DNA of 64,000 nt from Bradyrhizobium sp. 199 (GTDB lineage Bacteria; Pseudomonadota; Alphaproteobacteria; Rhizobiales; Xanthobacteraceae). This document shows, one piece after another, positions 12,971 through 23,333 of the stretch (its first letter is position 1; each line of letters starts with the position of its first letter). Made by a program: the position numbers and the translations under genes. The DNA lies in NCBI RefSeq assembly GCF_023073355.1, contig NZ_JADPJI010000002.1, positions 62,001 to 126,000 on the forward strand. The letters run 5' to 3'. The notes under the pieces are model-generated. The model saw nothing but the letters and a program-made list of their open reading frames with translations. It had not been told where the DNA came from and searched no databases.

Positions 12971-13044
12971 AAAAACCATGCGCAAGATTGCAGGGCGCTG
13001 ACCGAAGCGGGTGATCAGCGTCCTGCGATCCTGCCATGGTTTTT
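12971..13044 (-). promoter_or_regulatory. Long stem-loop in the pnp 5' leader
   Basis: On the minus strand AAAAACCATGGCAGGATCG pairs, with a few mismatches, with the distal arm ending GCGCATGGTTTTT; the inner part (GGACGCTGA / TCAGCGCCC) extends the pairing. The stem is nearly 30 bp around a short loop, 48 bases before the pnp start. In E. coli a double-stranded pnp leader is cut by RNase III and then degraded by PNPase, giving autoregulation; this position fits that role. A run TTTTTGTTTTT follows the distal arm, so it might also attenuate transcription. The rest of 12924-13300 holds the rpsO terminator and no gene that I see. Confidence 0.65.
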
Positions 13045-13267
13045 GGATTTCGGATGGCGTCCATCCTTTCGGGTCATACGGGCGCCTTGCCCGTTGTGCC
13101 CAGCCGCCGGATTGCTGCTGGACTTTCAGTCGGCACGAATGCGAACACCAAACCGCGGTCTTTCGCCGATCGTGCCCCGGATGCCAGCCGTCAACGGCTC
13201 GCATCCGACGTGCGCGTGGCCTCGATCAAAAAGCTTAAAACAGGCGCTTTCGTTCGAAGCCACGTGC

Positions 13268-13292
13268 GAAAACGCGCGCCGTTGGCGCGCGC
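13268..13292 (-). terminator. Terminator-like hairpin after rpsO
   Basis: On the minus strand GCGCGCGCC-AAC-GGCGCGCG is followed by TTTTC, a few bases after the rpsO stop. It is a strong GC stem with a short T run, and probably gives partial termination or 3'-end protection of the rpsO mRNA before pnp. Confidence 0.7.
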
Positions 13293-13300
13293 AAGAACTG

Positions 13301-13570
13301 TTAGCGACGAATGTTGTGCTTCTCGAGCAGCGCCTTGTACCGCGCTTCGTCCCGCTTCTTGACGTAGTCGAGCAGCGAGCGGCGGGTCGAGACCAGCTTC
13401 AAGAGGCCGCGACGCGAATGGTTGTCCTTCACGTGGGTCTTGAAATGGTTGGTCAGGTTGTTGATGCGTTCCGACAGGATCGCGACCTGAACCTCGGGCG
13501 AGCCGGTGTCGCCGGCCTTGTTGGCATTCGTCTTGATGACTTCCGCTTTGCGTTCTGCGGCAATCGACAT
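13301..13570 (-). CDS. rpsO: 30S ribosomal protein S15
   Basis: An 89-residue S15 protein that binds the central domain of 16S rRNA early in 30S assembly. Typical family sequence throughout: [17 protein letters not shown], the [19 protein letters not shown] segment that contacts rRNA, and the terminal basic [12 protein letters not shown]. The start at 13570 (MSIAAERK) is the family start; an in-frame ATG two codons upstream is less likely. It begins 2 bases after the truB stop and is followed by a terminator hairpin and pnp, the usual order. Confidence 0.97.
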   Translation of the reverse strand: MSIAAERKAEVIKTNANKAGDTGSPEVQVAILSERINNLTNHFKTHVKDNHSRRGLLKLVSTRRSLLDYVKKRDEARYKALLEKHNIRR

Positions 13571-13572
13571 CG

Positions 13573-14694
13573 TCAATTTCTCTCGTTGCGACCGGCTGAG
13601 GCAGTCAGGCCGGTCAGGTTGAACACACGCTTGGGGATGATTTCGCCATTGCCGACTTCGGCAAGCGCGAGAAGCCGGCCTGCCACCGTGACATAGACTG
13701 TGCCGCTACAAGTGGGCGCATCCCGTCCGCGCAACAAAACGGCCTGGCCCCGATGGAGCCTTGCCGCATCAGCCCGAGTGACGGCCAGTGCCGGGATGTC
13801 GTCCAGCGCGGTCTCAACGGGCATAAGCGCGTCCGCGAGGCTACCCTCGCCGGACGCGGCTCTATCGCACAAAGCCTCCAGCTGATCCAGTGGAATCATG
13901 TCGTTTTCGCCAAATGGGCCGACCAGGGTCCGCCGCAGCGCGCAGATATGGCCAAAAGTGCCGAGAATCCGGCCCATATCGCGGGCGAGCGCGCGGACAT
14001 AGGTGCCCTTGCCGCATTCGGCCTCGAACACGGCCCGATCGTTATCCGGTTGATCCACAAGGGTTAAATGATGAATCTCGACTGGACGGGGCGCCAGCTC
14101 GACGATCTCGCCGTCGCGGGCGAGGTCGTAGGCGCGCTCGCCCTGGACCTTGATCGCGGAATAGCGCGGCGGGATCTGCTCGATCACCCCGGTGAACCGG
14201 GGCAGGAGGGCCAGGATCGCCTCCCGGGTCGGACGCTGGTCGGAGGTCGCGGTCGCCCGACCCTCGATATCGTCGGTGTCGCGCTCCTCGCCCCAGCACA
14301 CCGTGAACTTGTAGCGCTTGCGGCCGTCCATGACGAAGGGAACGGTCTTGGTGGCTTCCCCGAGCGCGATCGGCAGCCCGCCCGAGGCGAGCGGATCGAG
14401 CGTGCCGGCGTGTCCGGCGCGCTTGGCGTTGAACAGGCGCTTGAGCACCGCAACCGCCTGCGTCGAGGTCATGCCGATCGGCTTGTCGAGCACCACCCAG
14501 CCATGGACGTCGCGCCGGTCGCGGCGAACCTGGTTACCCTTCTGCTTGGTGTTAGCGCGCGGATCGTTGTTGACGCGGCGCGGCTCCTGCTGCGGCTGAG
14601 AACTGTCGCCGCGATCCGCAAAATTATTTGTCTGCAGGTCGCGCTGATCGGCTTCTTCGCCGCCGATCGTGCCGTGAGCCGGGTCCATCGTCAT
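13573..14694 (-). CDS. truB: tRNA pseudouridine(55) synthase TruB
   Basis: A 373-residue enzyme that makes pseudouridine 55 in the T-loop of tRNAs. The core begins at about residue 64 ([14 protein letters not shown]). The catalytic Asp is residue 100 in [11 protein letters not shown], and [13 protein letters not shown] is present further on. The roughly 60 residues before the core are polar and Gln/Asn/Arg-rich, an extension not present in E. coli TruB (catalytic Asp48). No internal start explains it away: the first ATG overlaps the rbfA stop in an ATGA junction, so translational coupling supports this start. Confidence 0.95.
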   Translation of the reverse strand: MTMDPAHGTIGGEEADQRDLQTNNFADRGDSSQPQQEPRRVNNDPRANTKQKGNQVRRDRRDVHGWVVLDKPIGMTSTQAVAVLKRLFNAKRAGHAGTLDPLASGGLPIALGEATKTVPFVMDGRKRYKFTVCWGEERDTDDIEGRATATSDQRPTREAILALLPRFTGVIEQIPPRYSAIKVQGERAYDLARDGEIVELAPRPVEIHHLTLVDQPDNDRAVFEAECGKGTYVRALARDMGRILGTFGHICALRRTLVGPFGENDMIPLDQLEALCDRAASGEGSLADALMPVETALDDIPALAVTRADAARLHRGQAVLLRGRDAPTCSGTVYVTVAGRLLALAEVGNGEIIPKRVFNLTGLTASAGRNERN

Positions 14695-15149
14695 TGGCCT
14701 TCTTCCCGATCCGAATCCGGATTCTGTTCCAAGTCCTGTTCGAAGTCCTGTTCGAGATCCTTCTGCACCGCAGGTGTTCGCAAAAGCTTCTCGATCCGTT
14801 CCGCTTCGTCGAATCGTTCGTCGACGCGGAAGCGAAGGTCAGGTGCAAATTTCAGGTTAACGCGCCGCGCGACTTCGCCGCGCAAGAACTTCTTGTTGCG
14901 TTCGAGCGCAGCGATGACGATCCCGGTGTCGCGGCCACCGAGCGGCATTACGTAGACTGTCGCGAGCTTCAGGTCGGGCGACATCCGCACCTCCGGCACG
15001 GTGATGATGTGACCTTCGAGATCCGCATCATGCACAGTGCCTTGCGCCAGAATCTCGGCCATCGCGTGGCGAACCTGCTCGCCGACGCGCAACTGACGTT
15101 GCGAGCCTCCGCCCGGAGCGGAACTCTTTTTCTGATGATGGCGTGGCAT
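14691..15149 (-). CDS. rbfA: Ribosome-binding factor A
   Basis: A 152-residue single KH-like domain protein that binds the immature 30S subunit and helps process the 5' end of 16S rRNA, especially in the cold. Recognisable features are [17 protein letters not shown] near the N terminus, the conserved strand [14 protein letters not shown], and the [25 protein letters not shown] segment. The acidic Glu/Asp-rich tail (from about 128) is typical of alphaproteobacterial versions. It overlaps truB by four bases. Between it and infB is a hairpin-bearing gap. Confidence 0.95.
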   Translation of the reverse strand: MPRHHQKKSSAPGGGSQRQLRVGEQVRHAMAEILAQGTVHDADLEGHIITVPEVRMSPDLKLATVYVMPLGGRDTGIVIAALERNKKFLRGEVARRVNLKFAPDLRFRVDERFDEAERIEKLLRTPAVQKDLEQDFEQDLEQNPDSDREEGQ

Positions 15150-15225
15150 TCTTGAAAATCACCTCGTCATGCCCGTGTCTGGAACACGGGCGCTGACATT
15201 TGTCCTGTTGAAACGAAGAGGGATG

Positions 15226-15248
15226 GATGGCCGGAAAAAAATCCGGCC
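15226..15248. other. Tight hairpin in the infB-rbfA gap
   Basis: ATGGCCGGA-AAAAA-TCCGGCCAT is a perfect 9-bp inverted repeat with a 5-base A (or T) loop. There is no T run after it on the minus strand, so a complete terminator is unlikely. It may be an mRNA processing or stability element inside the operon. Confidence 0.5.
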
Positions 15249-15304
15249 ATCGCACTCCCGCAATTTCAGCTCAAAAAGATCCGGCGCTTCGGTAAGATTT
15301 GGAC

Positions 15305-18007
15305 TTACAGGGAGCGCTGGATCGTCTCCACGCGGTAACACTCGATCACGTCACCGGCGCGCATGTCGTGGTAGTTCTCGAAGGCCATGCCGCATTCCTG
15401 ACCGGACTGGACTTCCTTCACTTCGTCCTTGAAGCGCTTCAGCGTCGACAGCTTGCCTTCGTGCACGACGACGTTGTCGCGGATCAGGCGCACATTGGCA
15501 CCGCGTTCCACAGTCCCGTCGGTGACGCGGCAGCCGGCGACCTTGCCGACCTTGGAGATGTTGAAGATCTCCAGGATGGCGGCATTGCCCAGCATGGTTT
15601 CGCGCAAGGTCGGCGCCAGCAGGCCGCTCATCGCCTTCTTCACGTCGTCCACGAGATCATAGATGATGTTGTAGTAGCGGATCTCGATGCCGTTGCGCTT
15701 GGCGGCCGCAGCGGCCTCCTTGTTGGCACGAACCGAGAAGCCGATGATCGCGGCATTGAAGCCTTCGGCCAGCGTCACGTCGGATTCCGAGATGCCGCCG
15801 ACGCCGGCATGCAGGATGCGGGCTGCGACTTCGTCGGTGCCGAGCTTCTCCAGCGAGCCGAGGATCGCTTCCAGCGAGCCCTGCACGTCGGCCTTGATGA
15901 TCAGCGGGAATTCCTTGCGGCCCGCGGTCTTCAATTGCGACATCATCTGCTCGAGCGAGCCGCGCATGCCGGAGATCGAGGCAGCCGCGTTCTCGCGCTT
16001 CTGGTGAGCACGATAGCTGGTGACCTGGCGGGCGCGAGCTTCGTTCTCGACTACGGCGAGACGATCGCCGGCTTCCGGCGGACCGTTGAAGCCGAGCACT
16101 TCGACCGGCACCGACGGACCTGCTTCCTGCACGGTCTCGCCCTGATCCGAGATCAGTGCGCGGACGCGGCCCATCTCGGCGCCGGCGACGATGATGTCGC
16201 CAACCCGGAGCGTGCCGCGCTGAACCAGCACGGTCGCGACCGGACCGCGGCCGCGGTCGAGCTTGGCCTCGATCACGGTACCCTCGGCCGGCCGTTCCGA
16301 ATTGGTCTTGAGGTCAAGGATATCGGCCTGGAGCGCGATCATCTCGAGCAGCTTGTCGAGATTGGTCTTGTTCTTGGCGGACACTTCGACGTCGACGACT
16401 TCGCCGCCGAACGATTCGACCTGCACCTCGTGCTGGAGCAGCTCGGTGCGGACGCGCTCGGGCTTGGCGTCGGGCTTGTCGATCTTGTTGATGGCCACGA
16501 TGATCGGCACCCGCGCCGCCTTGGCGTGGTTGATGGCTTCGATCGTCTGCGGCATGACGCCGTCATCGGCCGCGACCACCAGCACGACGATGTCGGTGAC
16601 CTTGGCGCCGCGGGCGCGCATCGCGGTGAACGCGGCGTGGCCGGGCGTGTCGATGAAGGTGATCTTCTTGCCGCTCTCGGGCGAGACGACCTGATAGGCG
16701 CCGATATGCTGGGTGATGCCACCGGCTTCGCCGGAGACCACGTTGGCGTGACGGAGTGCGTCGAGCAGCGAGGTCTTGCCGTGGTCGACGTGACCCATCA
16801 CGGTCACCACCGGCGAACGCGGCTCGGTGTCGGTGGAATCGTCGGTGGCGTCGAACAGGCCTTCCTCAACGTCGGACGCGGCAACCCGCTTGACGGTGTG
16901 GCCGAGCTCTTCGGCGATCAGCTGGGCAGTGTCGGCGTCGATCACGTCGGTGATCTTGTGCATCGCGCCCTGCTTCATCAGCATGCGGATGACGTCGACC
17001 GCGCGCTCGGCCATGCGGTTGGCGAGTTCCTGGATCGTGATCGCTTCCGGAATGACCACCTCGCGGATGAGCTTTTCCTTCGGCTCATTCGAGGCATGGC
17101 CCTTCAGGCGCTGGGTGCGGCGGCGGAACGAGGCGATCGAACGCTCGCGCACCTCGTCGGCATTGAGCGCGGTGACGACCGTCAGGCGGCCGCGCTCTTT
17201 TTGCGGGCCGGGCTTGTGGGTGGGCTTGGGGGCGATCACGGGACGCGCGGCGCCGCCGGGACCGCGACGGATCTGGCGCGGACCATCGTCCTCGTCGGGT
17301 CCGGCCGCGACCGCGGGCGCGCGACCCACCGGTCCGCCGCCCGGCCGCTGCGTGCTGGTCCCAGGGCGTGCTGTCGTCGTTCCCGGGCGTGCCGTCGCGG
17401 TTCCAGGCCGCGCGGCGGGCGCGCCGGATCGCGGTGCAGGAGCGGCCGATGCCGCTGCCGCGGAGCGCGGCGCAGATTGCGGCTGCTCGCCTTCGCCAAA
17501 ACGCTTCTTGGCCTCGGTCTCAGCCTTGCGCTTGGCTTCGTCCTCGTGACGATGGCGCTCTTCCTCGGCCTTGCGGCGGGATTCGGCGGCCTCGCGGTCG
17601 GCGCGTTCGGCGGCTTCGCGAACAGCGCGGCGCTGCGCCTCTTCCTCGGCCACGCGGCGCTCTTCGACTTCGCGCACCTTGGCATCGGCCAGCGCGCTGG
17701 CGCGGGCGGAACGCTCGTCCTCGGTCAGCGTGCGCAGCACCACGCCGGAGCCGGCGTTGCGCGGCGGAGCCGGGCGTGAGGGAGCAGGTGCAGGCGCGGC
17801 GGGGGCCGGCTTTGCAACCACGGTGGGAGCCTGCGGTTCGGGGCTGCCGTCGATGCGGCGCTTGCCGCGCTTCTCGACCACGACCTGCTTGCTGCGGCCA
17901 TGGCTGAAGCTCTGACGCACAGTGCCCGTTTCGACGCGCGGCTTGAGCGATAGCGTCTTGCTCGGAACGCTCAGCTTCTTGTCGTCAGGGGTCTTGGTAT
18001 CAACCAT
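15305..18007 (-). CDS. infB: Translation initiation factor IF-2
   Basis: A 900-residue GTPase that places fMet-tRNA on the 30S subunit and promotes subunit joining. The long N-terminal region (1-310) is low-complexity: a charged coiled-coil-like Arg/Glu/Ala stretch (about 95-170), then Ala/Pro-rich sequence with tandem TARPGT-like repeats at about 198-223. The IF2_N helix follows (about 315-350). The G domain starts at about 400, with G1 GHVDHGKT (405-412), G3 DTPGHAAF and G4 NKID. C-terminal EF-Tu-like domains complete the protein. It lies between ylxR and rbfA as in most bacteria. Confidence 0.97.
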   Translation of the reverse strand: MVDTKTPDDKKLSVPSKTLSLKPRVETGTVRQSFSHGRSKQVVVEKRGKRRIDGSPEPQAPTVVAKPAPAAPAPAPSRPAPPRNAGSGVVLRTLTEDERSARASALADAKVREVEERRVAEEEAQRRAVREAAERADREAAESRRKAEEERHRHEDEAKRKAETEAKKRFGEGEQPQSAPRSAAAASAAPAPRSGAPAARPGTATARPGTTTARPGTSTQRPGGGPVGRAPAVAAGPDEDDGPRQIRRGPGGAARPVIAPKPTHKPGPQKERGRLTVVTALNADEVRERSIASFRRRTQRLKGHASNEPKEKLIREVVIPEAITIQELANRMAERAVDVIRMLMKQGAMHKITDVIDADTAQLIAEELGHTVKRVAASDVEEGLFDATDDSTDTEPRSPVVTVMGHVDHGKTSLLDALRHANVVSGEAGGITQHIGAYQVVSPESGKKITFIDTPGHAAFTAMRARGAKVTDIVVLVVAADDGVMPQTIEAINHAKAARVPIIVAINKIDKPDAKPERVRTELLQHEVQVESFGGEVVDVEVSAKNKTNLDKLLEMIALQADILDLKTNSERPAEGTVIEAKLDRGRGPVATVLVQRGTLRVGDIIVAGAEMGRVRALISDQGETVQEAGPSVPVEVLGFNGPPEAGDRLAVVENEARARQVTSYRAHQKRENAAASISGMRGSLEQMMSQLKTAGRKEFPLIIKADVQGSLEAILGSLEKLGTDEVAARILHAGVGGISESDVTLAEGFNAAIIGFSVRANKEAAAAAKRNGIEIRYYNIIYDLVDDVKKAMSGLLAPTLRETMLGNAAILEIFNISKVGKVAGCRVTDGTVERGANVRLIRDNVVVHEGKLSTLKRFKDEVKEVQSGQECGMAFENYHDMRAGDVIECYRVETIQRSL

Positions 18008-18079
18008 TCAGCAGTCCTAATCCTGATCTTTGTTAACGTTGTGCGTTGCCGCACCGTCCTATCGGGTCGTGGTTGTCTC

Positions 18080-18763
18080 TCAGAAATCCTGGCCGGGCTT
18101 TTCGGCAGTCTTGTCAGCGTCCGCCATCCGGTATCGGACCAGCATCTGGCTACGTGACAGGAATGACTTGCTCGCCGGGCCCGCGAGCAGGGCAGCATGT
18201 ATCACATTTGACCGGGTAAGTGCCAAATCCAATTCTACCGATTTCAGTACGGTAACGACGGGAATCTGCGGCTTGGCGTCGCGATTTCCGTCATTTTGAC
18301 GCGCCAGCGTGTCCAATTTGCGGATTCCGTCCGCGGCCCCGTCGCTGGCGTGGATCAGGACCTCGACCGTGCCTTCCCGCAGGGCGCTTTCAACCTTGCC
18401 GAAACCGGCGACGATCTGGCCCGCCTTGGCCGCGATCCCAAGGACCTCGGTCACGCTCCGGACCAGGAGCGCCTCGATGTCGGCAGGAAACGTCTGGGGA
18501 ATGCGCAGCTCGCGCTTGAAGGCCTTGCCAAAATGGTGACGCCGCACGGCTTCCGCAACCACCCCGCGCGAGGCGGTGAGCCACATTCCGCGTCCGGGCA
18601 GCTTGCGTTTGAGATCTGGAACCACCTCGCCTTGCGGCGAGACGACGAAGCGGATCAGCTCGTCGATCGGCCGGACCTGCCGACTGACCGCGCACATCCG
18701 CATGGTCGCGGACCTTTCGGTCCGCGGTCCATTGTCGAGTTCGGGATCAGTATCGGTGAGCAT
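18080..18763 (-). CDS. YlxR-type RNA-binding protein with L7Ae-like domain
   Basis: A 227-residue protein of the nusA-infB interval. The N-terminal YlxR (DUF448) domain, about 20-95, contains RMCAVSRQVRPIDELIRFV and the GRGMWL loop. A second domain, about 100-190, resembles the L7Ae/L30e/S12e fold (ALLVRSVTEVLGIAAKAGQIVAGFGKVESAL). The short C-terminal tail is basic. Family knowledge: YlxR is encoded between nusA and infB and is an RNA- or nucleoid-associated factor; its exact role is unsettled. Position 23 bases after nusA indicates co-transcription. Confidence 0.9.
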   Translation of the reverse strand: MLTDTDPELDNGPRTERSATMRMCAVSRQVRPIDELIRFVVSPQGEVVPDLKRKLPGRGMWLTASRGVVAEAVRRHHFGKAFKRELRIPQTFPADIEALLVRSVTEVLGIAAKAGQIVAGFGKVESALREGTVEVLIHASDGAADGIRKLDTLARQNDGNRDAKPQIPVVTVLKSVELDLALTRSNVIHAALLAGPASKSFLSRSQMLVRYRMADADKTAEKPGQDF

Positions 18764-18786
18764 CCGGGCGACATCCTCCTTCGCCC

Positions 18787-20397
<1,611 letters not shown>

Positions 20398-20399
20398 GG

Positions 20400-21155
20400 C
20401 TAGTCTCCTTCGTCAGGTTCGATCTCGCCCCGTCGCGCGCGTTCGGCGGCCAGGCGATGTTTCTTCGTATTCGTCGGGGCCGGCTTCTTCGTCGGCCTGG
20501 TGTTCTTGGTGGTCTTTTCGCTGATCTTGGCATGCGGCGCCTGCGGCGGCTCGATGCCGAGATCGCGGCGCATCTTGCGCTCCTCGGCTTTGCCGCGGCG
20601 CATCGATTCCGCAATCAGCTCGTCGGTCAGCACCAGCCGGGCCTCGCCGATGTCCTCCATCGTCAGGAGCACATCGCGATCACCGTCTCCCTTAACGTCG
20701 TCGCGATGCAGATGCACGCGATCGCCTTCGACCGGACCGAGGATGCCGCGGAACCGCTTGCGCCCCTCATGGGCGACCGCCATCTCGATCTTCACGAGAT
20801 ATCCGGAATAACGCTCGAAATCGGAACGGCGGACCAGCGGCCGGTCGATCCCCGGCGAGGAGATTTCCAGCCGATAGGCGCGATCGACGGGGTCGGCGAC
20901 ATCGAGCACGGGCGAGAGCGCCCGCGAGATCGCCTCGCAATCTTCGAGCTGCATCGAGCCATCCGGCCGCTCGGCCATGATCTGCACGGTGCAGCCGGAC
21001 TCTCCGGAAATGCGGATCCGCACCAGGCGATAGCCCATCCCTTCGAGCACCGGCGCGGCGACCGCGGACACCCGTGCCGCCACGCCCGGCTCGACCACGA
21101 GCCGCGGCTCGGCCAGCAATTCGGCATCGGTCGGACCAGGGTTCGGTTCGGTCAT
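20400..21155 (-). CDS. rimP: Ribosome maturation factor RimP
   Basis: A 251-residue protein needed for 30S subunit maturation. The N-terminal domain (about 25-105) includes [15 protein letters not shown] and [14 protein letters not shown]; an Sm-like beta-barrel follows (about 110-185). The last 70 residues are a Lys/Arg/Thr-rich extension typical of Rhizobiales and probably binds RNA. The ATG at 21155 is chosen; a TTG four codons upstream is the alternative. It is the first gene of the operon, preceded by a promoter and a leader terminator. Confidence 0.93.
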   Translation of the reverse strand: MTEPNPGPTDAELLAEPRLVVEPGVAARVSAVAAPVLEGMGYRLVRIRISGESGCTVQIMAERPDGSMQLEDCEAISRALSPVLDVADPVDRAYRLEISSPGIDRPLVRRSDFERYSGYLVKIEMAVAHEGRKRFRGILGPVEGDRVHLHRDDVKGDGDRDVLLTMEDIGEARLVLTDELIAESMRRGKAEERKMRRDLGIEPPQAPHAKISEKTTKNTRPTKKPAPTNTKKHRLAAERARRGEIEPDEGD

Positions 21156-21280
21156 ATCAGGGGTCAAGGCGCTCGTCGGATAAGGCTTGGGTTAAGGCTT
21201 GGTTAAGATTTCAGAGCCCGGATCGGAACTCTCCCGAGACGCGTCGGGCCGCATCTTCCGCCAAGCCGCGTTCAGGTAAC

Positions 21281-21311
21281 AAAAAAGAGCGGGTCCTTGC
21301 GGGCCCACTCT
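21281..21311 (-). terminator. Leader terminator (attenuator candidate) upstream of rimP
   Basis: On the minus strand GAGTGGG and CCCGCTC form a GC-rich stem around CCCGCAAGGA (one G-T pair) and are followed by TTTTTT. It lies about 30 bases after the predicted transcription start and about 125 bases before rimP, so it would end transcription before the first gene unless bypassed. Leader attenuators before rimP-nusA-infB operons have been described bioinformatically in other proteobacteria. Confidence 0.65.
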
Positions 21312-21347
21312 CACTACGCGGATCGTATGAGAAGATGAATTGGCGCT

Positions 21348-21376
21348 GATATAGCGCTTTCTGTCTCCCCGGACAA
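21348..21376 (-). promoter_or_regulatory. Candidate promoter of the rimP-nusA-infB operon
   Basis: On the minus strand TTGTCC (21371-21376) and TATATC (21348-21353) are spaced by 17 bases, a good sigma-70 match. No other gene lies upstream on this strand for more than 1 kb, so this is the likely start of the operon. The rest of 21156-21526 has no gene that I see; it also carries the upstream region of the divergent DUF2336 gene. Confidence 0.6.
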
Positions 21377-21526
21377 GGCCCATCGCGGGTCAAACGAGGC
21401 TTTTTGCGCCCCGATTGCGGCCTCCCGAGCCTAACGCTTCTTTCACCTAGGGAGGCTAAATTCCCTGATTGTGGGGCGGCTTGGACCAAGGGCGCACCCG
21501 CGGCGTGCCCTGATCGAGTTGTTTTC

Positions 21527-22609
21527 ATGACCGTTGCCACGGCGCTCATTCCCGGACTGGACGATATCGTCAAACGCGGCGATCCGCGCCGGCGCGGCGA
21601 GATCGCGCGCGCCATCTCCGAACTGTTCTTCCAGGATTCGGCCAATCTTCGTCCCGAGCTCATCAATCTTTTCGACAATCTCCTGATCGATCTCGTGCCG
21701 CATGCCGAGCTCGCCTCGCGCGTTGACCTGGCCGAGCGCTTCTCGCACCTGAACAACGCGCCGCCGCACCTGGTCAATCAACTCGCGCGCGAAAACGAGA
21801 TCATGGTGGCGGCGCCCGTGCTGCGCCGCTCGCCCGTGCTCGATGATTCCGCTCTGGTCGAGATCGCGCGGCTGAAGGGCCAGGGCCATCTTCTGGCGAT
21901 GACGGAGCGGCCCGCATTGTCGGCTGAGATCACCGACGTGCTGGTCGAGCGCGGCGATCGCGACGTGGTGCGCCGCGCCGCGGGCAATGCCGGTGCGGTG
22001 TTCTCTCCGAGCAGCTATTCCGAGATGATCAAGCGCGCGGCGCAGGACGGTGTTCTGACACTCAAGATCGGTCAGCGCCGCGACCTTTCGGGCGATCACC
22101 TGAAGGAGCTTCTCGACGGCACCCTCGACGTCATCCGCCGGCGCCTCTCCAGCGTGGTCAACCCCGCGCGTCAGGTCGAGATCAAACGCGCGATGGCGGC
22201 GATCGAGGAGGCCGCGCTGCCGCCGGGGCCGCGGCGCGATTTCTCAGGGGCGCAGCGCACGGTGCTCGCCTTGCATCGCGGCGGCCATCTCGGCGAGAGC
22301 GCGCTGCTGGGCTTTGCCAAGGCGCACAAGTACGAAGAATCGATCGCTTCGCTCTCGGCGATGTCCGGCGTCCGTCTCTCGGTTCTGGACCGCCTGATCG
22401 CGGGCGACCGCTACGATCCGATCCTCATTGTCGGTCGCGTGCTGAATCTGGGCTGGCCCACGGTACGCGCGCTCATTCTGCTCTGGTACGGTCCGCAGCG
22501 TACGCCGACCGAGGCCGACATCGAGGCCGCGCGCGTGAACTTCACGCGCCTGATGCCGACCACCGCCGAGCGCGTCGTGAACTTCTGGCGCAACCGGCAG
22601 ACGGTTTGA
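21527..22609 (+). CDS. DUF2336 domain-containing protein
   Basis: A 360-residue, mainly helical cytoplasmic protein matching the alphaproteobacterial DUF2336 family, judged by its N-terminal ALIPGLDDIVKRGDPRRRGEIARAI-like segment and a repeated-helix layout (LVNQLARENEIMVAAPVLRRSPVL in the middle). No signal peptide, membrane segment or catalytic motif is visible. The function of the family is not established; the alpha-helical repeats suggest protein binding. The ATG at 21527 follows the divergent rimP control region. It converges with trmB (13-base gap). Confidence 0.8.
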   Translation: MTVATALIPGLDDIVKRGDPRRRGEIARAISELFFQDSANLRPELINLFDNLLIDLVPHAELASRVDLAERFSHLNNAPPHLVNQLARENEIMVAAPVLRRSPVLDDSALVEIARLKGQGHLLAMTERPALSAEITDVLVERGDRDVVRRAAGNAGAVFSPSSYSEMIKRAAQDGVLTLKIGQRRDLSGDHLKELLDGTLDVIRRRLSSVVNPARQVEIKRAMAAIEEAALPPGPRRDFSGAQRTVLALHRGGHLGESALLGFAKAHKYEESIASLSAMSGVRLSVLDRLIAGDRYDPILIVGRVLNLGWPTVRALILLWYGPQRTPTEADIEAARVNFTRLMPTTAERVVNFWRNRQTV

Positions 22610-22622
22610 ATTCCGCTGCTGG

Positions 22623-23333
22623 TCATTTCCGCCTGAATCGCAAGTAAGCTGCCTTGCGCCCCTCGCGCGCGGCCTTTCGGCCGTAGCGCGTCATCGTGTA
22701 GCCCGCCCATGGCTGCCTGAAGTCATCCGCGCGTTCGGCAAGCCAGACGAAATCCTGCGAACGCGCAAGGTGCGACAGCGTCCAGGCGCAGTAATCGTCG
22801 ATGTCGCAGACGAAGCGGAATTCGCCGCCGCCCTTCAGCACGCGCGCCATCGCGGCGATCGTCCGGTCCTGGACAAACCGCCGTTTCCAGTGCCGCCGTT
22901 TCGGCCAGGGATCGGGATGGATCAGATCGATCCGGGATAGCGATGCCCTCGGCAGCCACGCCAGCAGTTCGGCGGCATCGCCGGCAAACAGGCGGATGTT
23001 GCCGATGTTAGTGGCCTCGATCTGCGCGAGGACCTTCGCCATGCCGTTGACATAGGGCTCGCAGCCGATGAAGCCCGTTGTGGCGAAGTTCTGTGCCTCG
23101 GCTGCGAGATGCTCGCCGCCGCCGAAGCCGATCTCGAGCCGCACATCTTCGGCTGCGGGGGCAAAGATCTCGCGGGCATCCGCCGGCGTTTCACCCTCGA
23201 TATCGAGCGCAAGATGCGGCAGCAGATGATCGACCAGCTCGGCCTGGTGCTGCCTGAGCTTGTGGCCCTTGCGGCGCCCGAAGAAGGCGCGCTCGCTGTC
23301 CTCGCGATCCGGGTCTGATTTGCGCTCGCTCAT
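22623..23333 (-). CDS. trmB: tRNA (guanine-N7)-methyltransferase TrmB
   Basis: A 236-residue SAM-dependent enzyme that methylates G46 in the tRNA variable loop. The SAM-binding motif LEIGFGGGEHL (about 67-77) and the family signature HPDPWPKRRHWKRRF (about 139-153) are clear. The C-terminal TRYGRKAAREGRKAAYLRFRRK holds the conserved TxFE-like end region in altered form. Its ATG overlaps the stop of the upstream peptidase gene (ATGA), so the two are translationally coupled. Confidence 0.94.
   Translation of the reverse strand: MSERKSDPDREDSERAFFGRRKGHKLRQHQAELVDHLLPHLALDIEGETPADAREIFAPAAEDVRLEIGFGGGEHLAAEAQNFATTGFIGCEPYVNGMAKVLAQIEATNIGNIRLFAGDAAELLAWLPRASLSRIDLIHPDPWPKRRHWKRRFVQDRTIAAMARVLKGGGEFRFVCDIDDYCAWTLSHLARSQDFVWLAERADDFRQPWAGYTMTRYGRKAAREGRKAAYLRFRRK

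Noticed and set aside
15299..17779. An 826-codon open frame on the plus strand opposite infB
   Set aside because: It mirrors infB codons in high-GC DNA; composition is His/Asp/Gly/Leu-biased and has no domain. infB on the other strand is certain.
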